A DNA stretch of 64,000 nt, taken from NCBI GenBank assembly GCA_964195425.1, contig CAXMOM010000053.1:3466-67465 (forward strand). Reading direction: 5' to 3'. Positions 26,887 through 36,845 of this stretch are shown in pieces (the stretch's first letter is position 1; each line of letters opens with the position of its first letter). This DNA is from Glaciecola sp964195425. Lineage in GTDB: Bacteria > Pseudomonadota > Gammaproteobacteria > Enterobacterales > Alteromonadaceae. The translations under genes and the position numbers were made by a program. The notes below the pieces were generated by a model, which did no database searches, had not been told where the DNA came from, and saw only the letters and a list, made by a program, of their open reading frames with translations.

Positions 26887-28338
26887 TTATGAAGAGGTGT
26901 TAACTAGTGCCACGGTTATTTCGTTGTGTTCGTTGCCGCAGCTAAGCTTAACGGTTGGCAAGCCAACCGCTAACGCTGTCGTGCCAGATGCAAAAACAGG
27001 CGTTGTAAGCCGTTGTAGAGGAGATATCTGCCATTCTTGATACATTGCCTTTAGTTTCTTAGTTGGACGCTTAGCATTGCATTTAAAGCTTAAGTTACTG
27101 CCGCCAAACACACACGTAACTCCTTCTTTAGGCAAATGAAATATTTGTGTTGAGCTATCTTCACATTCTTTGACTTCGTCTTCAGGCTTATTGAGTAGTC
27201 GTAGCACTAAAAATTGATTTAAACGAACATCCGAACCATTGCGCCAATCTATTTCTATTGGCTGGTCGTGTGTTAGTGCATCTTCACTGGGTAGCCTTTC
27301 AATCACATGTAGCTTACCTTGAAAGCGTTCAACTGCAGCACTTGCCAATTCAATATAAGGCGAGGTATTGTTAGACTTTTTGGTTAAAGCTAAAACACTA
27401 TTTAGCTGAGCACTTGATAATGTGAGCGCATAAACGCTCGACAACCAATATCTAATAAAGCTTAGTTGGGTCGCCTGTGAATGAGTAAGCAAATGATCGA
27501 TGTTAAGTTCGTCGTGCTCATTTAGTAAGTTTTTGGCAAGCAAATCCATATATTCGGTATTCACTTGCTGGGCTTGTGCGCAATTATATGCGCTTCTAGC
27601 AATAGTCTTATTAATTGCGGGCCAGCGACTCGCTAAACGCGGTATTATTTGATTTCGTAAGAAGTTGCGATCGTAACTGTCATCTTTATTAGACTCGTCT
27701 TCAACCCAGTTAAGACTGCACTGCTTAGCATAGCTGAGCAAGTCAGCGCGTGAAAGCTTTAAAAATGGTCGCATATACCGGGTACCGCAGGGTTTAGTTA
27801 GCAGCATCGGCATTGCCGACAAACCTTGCAAGCCAGCACCGCGCTTCAATTGTAATAAAAAGGTTTCTGCTTGGTCATCTTCATGTTGTGCAAGCAGCAC
27901 TAACGTAGACTCCCCAGCGTAAGTGTTGAGCATGTGATAGCGAGCATCACGTGCCTCAGCTTCTAGACTTTTTTGAGGTGACTTTTTTAGCGTAGCGGAC
28001 TGCGTAATAAAAGTAATTTGCCGGTGTTCACATTGTGTTTGGCAATGATCCTGCCACTGCTGTGCATGCGAACTAATCCCGTGATTTACATGAAAGGCCG
28101 ATAGCGGAATGTTCGCCTCTTTACACACTACACTAGCTACATCCAGCAGTACTGTAGAATCTAGGCCGCCACTGTAAGCAACGCATACCGCGTTAATAGG
28201 CAGCTTGTTAATACTGCTTATGTTTGTTGTATTTTTAGCGAATTCAATGTTGGCACTAGTTGATGAAAAAAAGCCTTGGCAGTATTGGGCCAAGGCGCTT
28301 TTTAAAACATCAAAAATAGTGGGTTTCAAGTTTAGCAA
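26887..28338 (-). CDS. tilS: tRNA(Ile)-lysidine synthase
   Basis: Modifies C34 of tRNA-Ile(CAU) to lysidine, so it reads AUA; essential. The N-terminal PP-loop AYSGGLDSTVLLD is intact, as is HHEDDQAET-like LAQHEDDQAETFLL, and the C-terminal TilS substrate-binding domain follows. 483 aa, somewhat longer than E. coli (432), mainly by ~45 extra N-terminal residues before the PP-loop. The frame opens at TTG 28338, overlapping the accA stop by 7 bases; no strong ribosome-binding site, so a later start is possible. It follows accA as in E. coli and relatives. Confidence 0.93.
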   Translation of the reverse strand: MLNLKPTIFDVLKSALAQYCQGFFSSTSANIEFAKNTTNISSINKLPINAVCVAYSGGLDSTVLLDVASVVCKEANIPLSAFHVNHGISSHAQQWQDHCQTQCEHRQITFITQSATLKKSPQKSLEAEARDARYHMLNTYAGESTLVLLAQHEDDQAETFLLQLKRGAGLQGLSAMPMLLTKPCGTRYMRPFLKLSRADLLSYAKQCSLNWVEDESNKDDSYDRNFLRNQIIPRLASRWPAINKTIARSAYNCAQAQQVNTEYMDLLAKNLLNEHDELNIDHLLTHSQATQLSFIRYWLSSVYALTLSSAQLNSVLALTKKSNNTSPYIELASAAVERFQGKLHVIERLPSEDALTHDQPIEIDWRNGSDVRLNQFLVLRLLNKPEDEVKECEDSSTQIFHLPKEGVTCVFGGSNLSFKCNAKRPTKKLKAMYQEWQISPLQRLTTPVFASGTTALAVGLPTVKLSCGNEHNEITVALVNTSS

Positions 28339-29288
28339 TAACCGAAAGACATGAGCCTGTCGTATCGCTCTTGCATTAACGTGGCTTCATTAAGACTTTG
28401 CAATTGTGCCAACTGTTGTTTAATAGTGGCTTTTAGATTAGCCGCCATACTCTTGTAATCTCTGTGTGCACCGCCTAATGGTTCATCAACAATAGTGTTG
28501 ATCAAACCAAGCTCTTTTATTTGCGGTGCAGTAACGCCCATCGCTTCAGCGGCTATTGGCGCCTTATCTGCACTTTTCCACAATATAGACGCACAACCTT
28601 CAGGTGAAATAACCGAGTATGTCGAATATTGCAACATGTTCACTCTGTCACCTACACCGATGGCTAAGGCACCGCCAGAGCCACCTTCACCAATAACGGT
28701 GCAAATAATTGGCACAGTAAGCTCTGCCATCACTTTTAAGTTAGTGGCAATCGCTTCACTTTGACCGCGCTCTTCAGCACCTACCCCTGGATAGGCGCCT
28801 GGCGTGTCGATAAACGTTAATATGGGTAAGTTAAATCTTTCGGCCATGCGCATTAAGCGCAGCGCTTTGCGGTAACCCTCTGGTTTTGGCATACCAAAGT
28901 TACGTTTGATTTTTTCTTGCGTGTCGCGTCCTTTTTGATGGCCAATGACCATTACCGGGATCCCATCAAGTTTGGCTAAGCCGCCAATTATAGCTTTGTC
29001 ATCGGCATAATTTCTATCGCCAGAAAGCTCATCAAAATCTGTCAACATATTGTCGATATAATCTTGGGTGTAAGGACGCATAGGGTGTCGGGCTACTTGT
29101 GAAATTTGCCATGCACCCAAATTTGCAAATATTTTTCGCGTACGCTCAGCGTTTTTTTCACGCATCTTGGCAATTTCTTCTTCAATACTAACGTCAAAAT
29201 CGCCGCCTTGATTAACAATACGTAATTCTTCTATTTTGGCTTCTAGCTCGGCAATTGGTTGCTCGAAATCAAGATAATGTAAGCCCAT
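28332..29288 (-). CDS. accA: Acetyl-CoA carboxylase carboxyltransferase subunit alpha
   Basis: Alpha half of the carboxyltransferase that makes malonyl-CoA from acetyl-CoA and carboxybiotin, with AccD. 318 aa (E. coli 319), crotonase-type fold. Family motifs ARHPMRPYTQDYI, GHQKGRD, PILTFIDTPGAYPG and IGEGGSGGALAIG are intact. It lies 120 bases after dnaE, in the conserved dnaE-accA-tilS order. Confidence 0.97.
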   Translation of the reverse strand: MGLHYLDFEQPIAELEAKIEELRIVNQGGDFDVSIEEEIAKMREKNAERTRKIFANLGAWQISQVARHPMRPYTQDYIDNMLTDFDELSGDRNYADDKAIIGGLAKLDGIPVMVIGHQKGRDTQEKIKRNFGMPKPEGYRKALRLMRMAERFNLPILTFIDTPGAYPGVGAEERGQSEAIATNLKVMAELTVPIICTVIGEGGSGGALAIGVGDRVNMLQYSTYSVISPEGCASILWKSADKAPIAAEAMGVTAPQIKELGLINTIVDEPLGGAHRDYKSMAANLKATIKQQLAQLQSLNEATLMQERYDRLMSFGYC

Positions 29289-29408
29289 TTTATATAATCC
29301 ATTTTATTATTGTAGTCGCTAATTATCAGCCACTCTACTTGTAGTTAAACGCTTTTGCACCGGCATAGTCAAGCCAACAATTACGTTTTGTAATAAACCC
29401 AATACAAC

Positions 29409-32400
29409 TCAGTTAAACGCCAAGTGTACATTAGCATCACCTAACATATGGCTTAATTCGGTCACTAATTCATCTTCCAACTTTAGCGACCAGTTTACAC
29501 CAGTTTGCAATTCAAGCGCTACATCGGGATGCTCTACCTGCAAATGCAGTGGACATGTGCCCCCTTTGTATTTATGCAGTATATCTTGTAATTTAGAAAC
29601 TGACGAGACCGTGCATTCATTTGCCAACAAATTCACCGTTAAACGTCTTGCGAATCGATTACGTGCTTCTACCAAGGTCATAACCTCGGTTATGTTCATT
29701 GTAGTGCCTTCGTTATACCTATCAAAGCTGACCTGTCCTTTTATCCATATAAGGTTATCAACACTAAGTACTTCTTCGTAGCGCTCGAAGAACTCTGGAC
29801 TTACGCGCATTTCCATTCGTGCCGATTTATCATCTAAGGTTACTAAAGCCCATCGCCTACCTTGTTTGTTGGTAAGAACCCTAATGGCATATATTAACCC
29901 TGCCGTCGTGGTAAATACATCACGGCGCTCGGGCATTAAATCTTTCACTATGCAATCGGTGTAATGTTTGCATTCTTTAATATATTGACTCATAGGGTGG
30001 CCTGTTAAATATAGCCCCAAGGTTTCTTTTTCGCCATCTAACCACACCCGTTCTGGCCATGGTGGCACTTGCTGAAAACTGTTTTCACTTTGTTCTTGGG
30101 TGAAATCTTCCATACCGAACATATCACTTTGACCTGCCAATGCTGCTTTTGCATTTTGCGAAGCGGCATTCATGGCTTCTTTTAAGCTAGCGGATAATGC
30201 TGCTCGATGCGGACCCAACTTATCTAATGCGCCTGCCATAATGAGTTTTTCGAGAACACGCTTGCCAATTTTCTTCAAATCGACCTTTGCACAAAAATCG
30301 AATAAATCATCAAACTGCCCTTGTTCTTCGCGAGCAATAATCACCGCCTCTACAGGGCCTTCGCCAACCCCTTTAATAGCGCCGATGCCATATACAATTG
30401 CACCGTCTTTATTAACCGTGAATTTATGCTGACCACTGTTCAAATCAGGAGGCAATACTTCAATACCCATATTACTGCATTCATCAATGAGCGTGACCAC
30501 CTTCTCAGTGTTATCCATGTCGGCAGATAGCACCGCAGCCATAAACTCTGAGGGATAATGAGTTTTTAACCATAGGGTTTGATAGCTCACCAAGGCATAT
30601 GCCGCAGAATGCGATTTGTTAAACCCGTACCCAGCAAACTTCTCAACCAAGTCGAATATTTTCATGGCAAGGTCGGGATCTATATTGTTATCAATTGCCC
30701 CTTGTTTGAAGAAAGAACGCTGTTTTTCCATTTCTTCAAGTTTCTTTTTGCCCATCGCACGGCGCAGCAAATCAGCACCGCCAAGAGAATACCCTGACAT
30801 AACTTGGGCTATTTGCATAACCTGTTCTTGGTACAAAATAATGCCATAAGTTGGCTCAAGTATTTCTTGCAAACACTCATGTTGATAAGTGGCGTCTGGA
30901 TACGAGACCGCTTCGCGCCCATGTTTCCGATCAATAAAGTTATCTACCATGCCCGACTGCAATGGACCTGGGCGAAACAGCGCCACCAAGGCGATAATTT
31001 CTTCAAAAATATCAGGCTGTAGCCGCTTAATCAAATCCTTCATACCGCGAGATTCAAGCTGAAATACAGCAGTAGTTTCAGCCCTTTTTAACAATGCAAA
31101 TGATTTGCGGTCGTCAAGGGGGATAGTGGTAATATCAATCTCTATGCCCTTAACTTCTTTGACCATCTCTATGGCATTTTGAATAATGGTTAAGGTACGA
31201 AGTCCGAGAAAATCAAATTTTACTAAGCCTGCTGTTTCAACGTCATTTTTGTCAAATTGTGTTACCGGATTACTACCTGTCTCGTCGCAATAAAGCGGTG
31301 AAAAGTCGGTAATAGTGGTTGGGGAAATAACAACTCCACCAGCATGCTTGCCCGCATTGCGAGTCACACCTTCTAATATACGCGCCATGTCGATGAGTTC
31401 TTTCACTTCTTCATCTTGTGCATATAATTCAGGTAAACGAGGCTCAACCTCAAAGGCTTTGGCGAGGGTCATCCCGGGATCGCCAGGGATCATTTTTGAA
31501 ATACGATCAACAAAACCATAAGGATGACTCATCACCCGACCAACATCGCGAATAACCGCTTTTGCGGCCAAGGTACCAAAAGTAATTATTTGAGATACCG
31601 CATCACGACCGTAAATATCAGCAACATGGTCAATAACTTCGTCGCGCCTATCCATACAAAAATCGATATCAAAATCGGGCATAGATACACGTTCAGGGTT
31701 TAAGAATCTTTCAAACAGCAAATCGAATTCTAAAGGATCAATATCGGTAATATCAAGTGCATAAGCTACCAGCGAGCCAGCGCCCGACCCACGACCGGGT
31801 CCAACAGGTATATTGTTATCTTTACTCCATTGAATAAATTCCATTACGATTAAAAAGTAACCCGGAAAACCCATCTGGTTAATCACTTTGAGTTCTATTT
31901 TTAATCGATCATCATATTCAGGTCGTTTTTCAATACGTATCGATTCATCGGGAAATAACGACGCAAGGCGACGTTCAAGTCCTAACTCTGACTCTTTCAC
32001 CAAGAACTCACCAACCGTCATTTCTCCGGTAGGAAAATTAGGTAAAAAGTATTCGCCAAGGGTCAGCTCAACATTACACCGCTTGGCAATTTCCACGCTG
32101 TTTTCTATGGCTTCTGGAATATCTGAGAACAGCTCAATCATTTCTTGCGGTGTGCGCAAATACTGTTGATCGGTGAAGCGTTTTACGCGACGGTTGTCGT
32201 CTAAGGTATAGCCTTCACTAATGCATACACGTACTTCGTGCGCTTCAAAATCGACTGCGTGCAAAAATCGAACATTGTTGGTCGCAACTACTGGTAAGTC
32301 GTGATGAGCGGCAAGGACTACCGCTTCTTGGATATATAAGTTTTGGCCAATATGCCCGGTACGTTGAAGCTCAATATAAAAACGATCAGGGAAGTGTTTT

Positions 32401-32909
32401 TTATAATAGCTAAGCACATCTTCAATTATTTGAGATTTACCCGTTGCTATTGCGACTCCTAAATCGCCATCTAAAGCGCCAGAAAGCACAATTACGCCTT
32501 CACTATATTTCGCTAATATGGCTTGTGTAACAACTACTTTATGCTGGATGTGACCTTGTAAATAGGCATCTGAGATACAATTGGTGATATTTTTATAGCC
32601 AATTTCATTTATGGCTAATAAACCAATTTGTACAATTTGGCTATCTTTACTGTCTGCACGTGAAGCTGATTTATTGGCGCTTAATGATTCGTTTAATAAA
32701 TAAATGTCGCAGCCGACAATTGGCTTAACGCCTTTTTTCTTTGCTGCGGAATAAAATTTTACCAAGCCGCACATATTCATCAAATCTGTTAATGCCAAAC
32801 TCTTACTGCCCGCTTGCTCGCTGGCATCCAAAATAGGATTTACTTTATTCAAGCCATCTTGCATGGAAAAATCGCTATGCAGGCGTAAATGTACAAAATT
32901 TGACGTCAC
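29409..32909 (-). CDS. dnaE: DNA polymerase III subunit alpha
   Basis: Replicative polymerase (C family), 1166 aa (E. coli 1160). N-terminal PHP domain (VHLRLHSDFSMQDG), palm with catalytic aspartates in PDFDIDFCMDRRDEV, then fingers, the tandem HhH region, an OB fold (LTNKQGRRWALVTLDD) and the tau-binding tail. The catalytic PHP residues are partly replaced as in other proteobacterial DnaE. Start is GTG 32909, preceded by GGGAG. Follows rnhB by 53 bases. Confidence 0.97.
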   Translation of the reverse strand: MTSNFVHLRLHSDFSMQDGLNKVNPILDASEQAGSKSLALTDLMNMCGLVKFYSAAKKKGVKPIVGCDIYLLNESLSANKSASRADSKDSQIVQIGLLAINEIGYKNITNCISDAYLQGHIQHKVVVTQAILAKYSEGVIVLSGALDGDLGVAIATGKSQIIEDVLSYYKKHFPDRFYIELQRTGHIGQNLYIQEAVVLAAHHDLPVVATNNVRFLHAVDFEAHEVRVCISEGYTLDDNRRVKRFTDQQYLRTPQEMIELFSDIPEAIENSVEIAKRCNVELTLGEYFLPNFPTGEMTVGEFLVKESELGLERRLASLFPDESIRIEKRPEYDDRLKIELKVINQMGFPGYFLIVMEFIQWSKDNNIPVGPGRGSGAGSLVAYALDITDIDPLEFDLLFERFLNPERVSMPDFDIDFCMDRRDEVIDHVADIYGRDAVSQIITFGTLAAKAVIRDVGRVMSHPYGFVDRISKMIPGDPGMTLAKAFEVEPRLPELYAQDEEVKELIDMARILEGVTRNAGKHAGGVVISPTTITDFSPLYCDETGSNPVTQFDKNDVETAGLVKFDFLGLRTLTIIQNAIEMVKEVKGIEIDITTIPLDDRKSFALLKRAETTAVFQLESRGMKDLIKRLQPDIFEEIIALVALFRPGPLQSGMVDNFIDRKHGREAVSYPDATYQHECLQEILEPTYGIILYQEQVMQIAQVMSGYSLGGADLLRRAMGKKKLEEMEKQRSFFKQGAIDNNIDPDLAMKIFDLVEKFAGYGFNKSHSAAYALVSYQTLWLKTHYPSEFMAAVLSADMDNTEKVVTLIDECSNMGIEVLPPDLNSGQHKFTVNKDGAIVYGIGAIKGVGEGPVEAVIIAREEQGQFDDLFDFCAKVDLKKIGKRVLEKLIMAGALDKLGPHRAALSASLKEAMNAASQNAKAALAGQSDMFGMEDFTQEQSENSFQQVPPWPERVWLDGEKETLGLYLTGHPMSQYIKECKHYTDCIVKDLMPERRDVFTTTAGLIYAIRVLTNKQGRRWALVTLDDKSARMEMRVSPEFFERYEEVLSVDNLIWIKGQVSFDRYNEGTTMNITEVMTLVEARNRFARRLTVNLLANECTVSSVSKLQDILHKYKGGTCPLHLQVEHPDVALELQTGVNWSLKLEDELVTELSHMLGDANVHLAFN

Positions 32910-32962
32910 TTGTGAGAGTGCTCCCTTGTGTATAATCAGCTAAACAAAATACCTTGTGTATT

Positions 32963-33568
32963 CTACCTTGTTGCAGCCACAAGCTGAACAGGTTTAAAAC
33001 TAAATCTGTGTTGCTTTATGGCCCCGTGCTGCTCAAGTGCAAAAATGTGCTGCTTCGTTGGGTAGCCTTTATGCCCTGCAAAACCATATTCTGGATGCAG
33101 AATATCAAGGGCTACCATTTCTCTATCTCGGGTTACTTTGGCTAGAATAGAAGCGGCCGAAATTTCAGAATGACTTAAATCACCTTTCACTATTGCTTCA
33201 CTTTTATACGACCAATTGGGACAACGATTACCATCAACCCGCACAAAGTCAGGTTGGATATGCAAACCCGCTACTGCCCTTTTCATGGCTAACATAGTGG
33301 CTTGAAGTATATTAATATCGTCAATCTCTGTTGGACTCGCCCTACCAATTGACCAACTAAGTGCTTTTTGTTGGATAATAGTAAACAGTAACTCGCGTTT
33401 CTTTTCGCTTAGCTTTTTAGAGTCAGTAAGACCATCAATGGGGTTTAACGGGTCTAATATAACCGCCGCGGTAACTACATCGCCCACTAATGGCCCTCGG
33501 CCGACTTCATCAACACCAGCAATAAATTGATAACGCTCGTTGCTTGTTGGCATATTAGTGCTACTCAT
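32963..33568 (-). CDS. rnhB: Ribonuclease HII
   Basis: Removes ribonucleotides from DNA. 201 aa, with the type 2 RNase H motif GVDEVGRGPLVGDVV at about 19-33 supplying the first Asp and Glu, later DSKKLSEKKRE, and AASILAKVTRD with its Asp. The start overlaps the lpxB stop by 8 bases, so translation is coupled. Conserved lpxB-rnhB-dnaE order. Confidence 0.97.
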   Translation of the reverse strand: MSSTNMPTSNERYQFIAGVDEVGRGPLVGDVVTAAVILDPLNPIDGLTDSKKLSEKKRELLFTIIQQKALSWSIGRASPTEIDDINILQATMLAMKRAVAGLHIQPDFVRVDGNRCPNWSYKSEAIVKGDLSHSEISAASILAKVTRDREMVALDILHPEYGFAGHKGYPTKQHIFALEQHGAIKQHRFSFKPVQLVAATR

Positions 33569-34808
33569 CTAGATTACGCTCATTTGTGTCTGACTCATTG
33601 AAACTATGCTGTTCAATTAGCTGTAGGACCGCACTTGCCGATTGTATGTCTGCGTCGCATTTTAAGCTTTTATGAATACGGGTAAACTTTTCAATAATCA
33701 TGTTTGTAATTTCGCTATCTTGACGCCATACGCGATTGAGCTCTTTCGCCAAATTCGCAGCGTTAACCTCTTTTTGTAAAAACTCAGGCACCAGTAATTC
33801 GTTGGCAAGAATATTAGGCAATGCAAAGTAGTTTGGTTTATACATTCGCTTCATTATCATATGGGTTAAACGCGGCATAATGTAGGCAACCACCATAGGC
33901 CGTTTACATAACATAGCCTCGAGCGCTGCAGTACCTGAAGCCAACAACACTGCATTGGCTGCTATCATAACGTCGCGAGCGGGCTCTCGGGTTACCACAA
34001 TGTGGTGCTTATGCTTATTATCACAAAGCATATTCTCAATTTGTAGCATACGTGCTTCGTTTACCGCAGGAATAATAGCGCGCAGTTCTGGTTCATTTTC
34101 TTTCAAAGTCTCAAACGTATCTAAAAATATGCCCAAAAGCGAGTCTATTTCGCGCGCGCGTGAGCCCGGTAACAATGCCAATATAGGTGTGTCTGCAGAA
34201 ACATCCTGAGGTAAATTAAGTGTCTGTCTTACTTGGGCTTGATCGACAAGCAAAGGCACATCATCGGCCATAGTGTGACCCACAAACTTAAAAGGGATGC
34301 TGTATTTATCATAAATTTGTTGTTCAAAAGGAAATACGCCTAAAACTAGATTAGTGGCTTTGGCAATTTTATAAATCCGTTTTTCTCGCCACGCCCACAC
34401 CGTTGGGCTTACGTAATGCACTGTAGGAATGCCGGCAGCCTTAAGCGTAGTTTCAACTCTCAAGTTAAAGTCGGGGGCATCTACTCCAATAAATATATCG
34501 GGTGGGTTATCTAAAAAATGCTTTACAACGGTTTTGCGGATATGTAACAAACGAGGCAAGTGCTTAATTACTTCGACCAGGCCCATAACTGATAGCTCGT
34601 TCATATCAAACAATGAGCGCATGCCCAAATTATTCAAAGCTTCAGAGCCAATGCCCTCTATTTGGCAGTTCGGATACTGGGCAAGTATTTGTTTAACCAT
34701 TCCTAAGGCCAAAATAGCGCCTGAGGTTTCGCCAACAATAAGACCTATTTTAAGTGGCTTTTTACTGGCTGCTTCAATGCCGGTTTTGCTCTTTTGTGAA
34801 CTTGTCAT
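33561..34808 (-). CDS. lpxB: Lipid-A-disaccharide synthase
   Basis: Glycosyltransferase (GT19) that joins UDP-2,3-diacylglucosamine and lipid X. 415 aa, about 30 longer than E. coli (382) owing to N- and C-terminal extensions. Motifs GETSGAILA (17-part of the acceptor site), DAPDFNLRVE, HYVSPTVWAWRE and LLPGSRAREI are present. Lies 4 bases after lpxA, and overlaps rnhB. Confidence 0.96.
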   Translation of the reverse strand: MTSSQKSKTGIEAASKKPLKIGLIVGETSGAILALGMVKQILAQYPNCQIEGIGSEALNNLGMRSLFDMNELSVMGLVEVIKHLPRLLHIRKTVVKHFLDNPPDIFIGVDAPDFNLRVETTLKAAGIPTVHYVSPTVWAWREKRIYKIAKATNLVLGVFPFEQQIYDKYSIPFKFVGHTMADDVPLLVDQAQVRQTLNLPQDVSADTPILALLPGSRAREIDSLLGIFLDTFETLKENEPELRAIIPAVNEARMLQIENMLCDNKHKHHIVVTREPARDVMIAANAVLLASGTAALEAMLCKRPMVVAYIMPRLTHMIMKRMYKPNYFALPNILANELLVPEFLQKEVNAANLAKELNRVWRQDSEITNMIIEKFTRIHKSLKCDADIQSASAVLQLIEQHSFNESDTNERNLDE

Positions 34809-34812
34809 TCTG

Positions 34813-35583
34813 CTAACGAATAATGCCGCGTTTAGATGCGCTTAAAAAGTCTATCAATATCTTAAGTGAATTTTCAGATTCTCCAAGCGTGCGGATAAGC
34901 GCTAGGGCCTCAGCGTAAGTATTGCCTTGACGATATAATATTTTATAGGCTTTTTTAATAGTGCTGACGGCTTCAGGCGAAAATCCTCTGCGCTTTAGAC
35001 CCTCACTGTTTATGCCTTGCGGAATATGCTTAATGCCACTCATCATGACATAAGGTGGAATGTCTTTTAACACTATGGCTCCGCCACCGGTGAAGGCATG
35101 TGAACCAATATGACAAAATTGATGCACTGCGGTGGTCCCACCTAGAATAACAAAGTCACCAATGTGAACATGCCCAGCAACCGTTGCGCCATTGGCAAGC
35201 ACGTTGTCGCTACCCACCATACAGTCATGCGCTAAGTGAGTGCCCGCCATAAATAGATTACGATCACCTATTTTAGTCATTAATTGATCTTGAATAGTGC
35301 CTCGGTGAACAGAACAATATTCACGAAATACGTTATTATCGCCAATTTCAAGGTAGGTTTCTTCGCCAGCATATTTTTTATCTTGGCAGTCTTCACCAAT
35401 GGAAGAGAACTGGAAAAACTGGTTGTTTTTGCCAATTTTTGAATGGCCTTTTACCACCACGTGGCTTTTAAGCACGCACCCTTCGCCAATTTCTACATTA
35501 TCTCCGATATAACAAAAGGGGCCTACTTCAACGTTATCAGCAATTACTGCGTTTTGGGAAACAACAGACGAAGGATGTATCAT
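34813..35583 (-). CDS. lpxA: UDP-N-acetylglucosamine acyltransferase
   Basis: First step of lipid A synthesis: transfers 3-hydroxyacyl from ACP to UDP-GlcNAc. 256 aa, left-handed beta-helix of hexapeptide repeats starting HPSSVVSQNAVI, with the catalytic His in GTHLAHDCMVG and a C-terminal helical domain. Shares TAATG with the fabZ stop, so the pair is coupled. Confidence 0.97.
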   Translation of the reverse strand: MIHPSSVVSQNAVIADNVEVGPFCYIGDNVEIGEGCVLKSHVVVKGHSKIGKNNQFFQFSSIGEDCQDKKYAGEETYLEIGDNNVFREYCSVHRGTIQDQLMTKIGDRNLFMAGTHLAHDCMVGSDNVLANGATVAGHVHIGDFVILGGTTAVHQFCHIGSHAFTGGGAIVLKDIPPYVMMSGIKHIPQGINSEGLKRRGFSPEAVSTIKKAYKILYRQGNTYAEALALIRTLGESENSLKILIDFLSASKRGIIR

Positions 35584-36032
35584 TAGTTAAAATCTCTCAT
35601 TGCACACATAAATTCAGCCACGCAAGTAGGTCGGCCCTCTACACTTGCGACACCTTCAAACTTCCAAATGCCGCGGCGTTCTTTTATCAGTCGCACAGAA
35701 ATGTCGAGTCTATCGCCTGGTACTGCAGGCGATTTAAAGCGGGCTTTATCGATGCCTGCATATAAATACAGTTTATCGCTACTGCCCATGGTTTTAAAAC
35801 CTAATATACCTGCCGCTTGTGCCATTGCTTCTAAAATAAGCACGCCAGGAAAAATAGGCTCACCAGGGAAATGACCTAAAAAGCACTCTTCATTAATGGT
35901 GATGTTTTTGTACGCCTCGATTGATTGGCCAAGTTCATAGTCGGTCACCCGATCAATTAATAAAAACGGATAACGATGGGGCAACAAAGTCATGATTTCT
36001 TTGATTTCGATTGTATTTAGCGCGTTTGCCAA
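35583..36032 (-). CDS. fabZ: 3-hydroxyacyl-[ACP] dehydratase
   Basis: Hotdog-fold dehydratase of fatty acid elongation. 149 aa; catalytic His and Glu in GHFPGEPIFPG and ILEAMAQ are intact, and the LLPHRYPFLLIDRV start is typical. It begins with TTG at 36032 with AGGAG six bases upstream. In most gammaproteobacteria lpxD lies immediately before it; here 234 bases without lpxD separate it from skp, and a terminator lies in that gap, so fabZ must have its own promoter or rely on readthrough. Confidence 0.96.
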   Translation of the reverse strand: MANALNTIEIKEIMTLLPHRYPFLLIDRVTDYELGQSIEAYKNITINEECFLGHFPGEPIFPGVLILEAMAQAAGILGFKTMGSSDKLYLYAGIDKARFKSPAVPGDRLDISVRLIKERRGIWKFEGVASVEGRPTCVAEFMCAMRDFN

Positions 36033-36171
36033 GGAAGTCTCCTAATTTATTATTCGGCATATCATTGCCTATTTGGCGCTCTACCCTCTAAAAAAAGAGG
36101 TAAAGTAAAACTGGTATATTTTAAATATAAACTATATCTAGATTTAATCCGAGTATAAGATAAGCCTTTAC

Positions 36172-36211
36172 AGGCTAAAAACAAATCAGACCAACATAAG
36201 TTGGCCTGATT
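36172..36211 (-). terminator. Rho-independent terminator between skp and fabZ
   Basis: On the - strand AATCAGGCCAAC pairs with GTTGGTCTGATT (one G-U) around the loop TTAT, 36184-36211, followed by TTTGTTTTT. This is a textbook terminator located where lpxD normally is. On the + strand the same hairpin has an A-C mismatch and a poorer U tract, so it mainly acts on the skp message. Confidence 0.8.
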
Positions 36212-36266
36212 ATTAGCATTTTTATACTTTTGGGCTCGTTAAACGTAAACGAACAAAATTAAGCAA

Positions 36267-36782
36267 TTATTTTGCTTTACTTACTTGTTCCAATACTTGC
36301 TGAGTAATATTAAAGCTTGATTTACTAAAAGGCACTGCATTAGAATTTAGCACCATATCGTAATCATCTTCCTTCGCAATATCGTCAATGGCTTGTTGAA
36401 TGAGACCAAATAATTTATTGCGCTCTTCTTCAGTGCGACGTTTCATATTCTCTTGAAGCGGCTTACCTTTTTCTCGCAGTTGTTGACCAACTGTGTTTAT
36501 CTGGCCTTCAAGGTCAAGAATTTGTTGTGCGCTCATTGTCGCTTTTTCACGTTGTAACTTCTCAAGTAAAAACTTGCCATCGCTATTTAAGCGCTTTACT
36601 TCCTTCATTTGTTCAGTAAATTCAGCTTCAATGGCTCCTTCAATAATCTCAACTTGCGGTAATGCTAGCAATACATCTTGCACATCAACAACAGCCAGTT
36701 TCTGCTGAGCATTTGCTGCGCCTGAAATAGCTGCTAATGTAAATAAAGCTGCTAACGACAACCCTTTAATAAAACTTTTCAA
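36267..36782 (-). CDS. skp: Periplasmic chaperone Skp/OmpH
   Basis: Trimeric holdase that escorts unfolded outer membrane proteins to BamA. 171 aa with a signal peptide cleaved after ANA, then a helical, Lys/Glu-rich tentacle region (about 45-130) and a short beta part at each end (LAVVDVQDVL, DDYDMVLNSNAV). Begins with TTG 36782, AGGAG 7 bases upstream. 63 bases after bamA, as in the usual operon; but the operon then ends at a terminator. Confidence 0.94.
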   Translation of the reverse strand: MKSFIKGLSLAALFTLAAISGAANAQQKLAVVDVQDVLLALPQVEIIEGAIEAEFTEQMKEVKRLNSDGKFLLEKLQREKATMSAQQILDLEGQINTVGQQLREKGKPLQENMKRRTEEERNKLFGLIQQAIDDIAKEDDYDMVLNSNAVPFSKSSFNITQQVLEQVSKAK

Positions 36783-36845
36783 TGTAAAACTCCTATACGC
36801 TTATGATTTGTTAATTTTAAAGTTAGTAATTATATTATACCCTTC

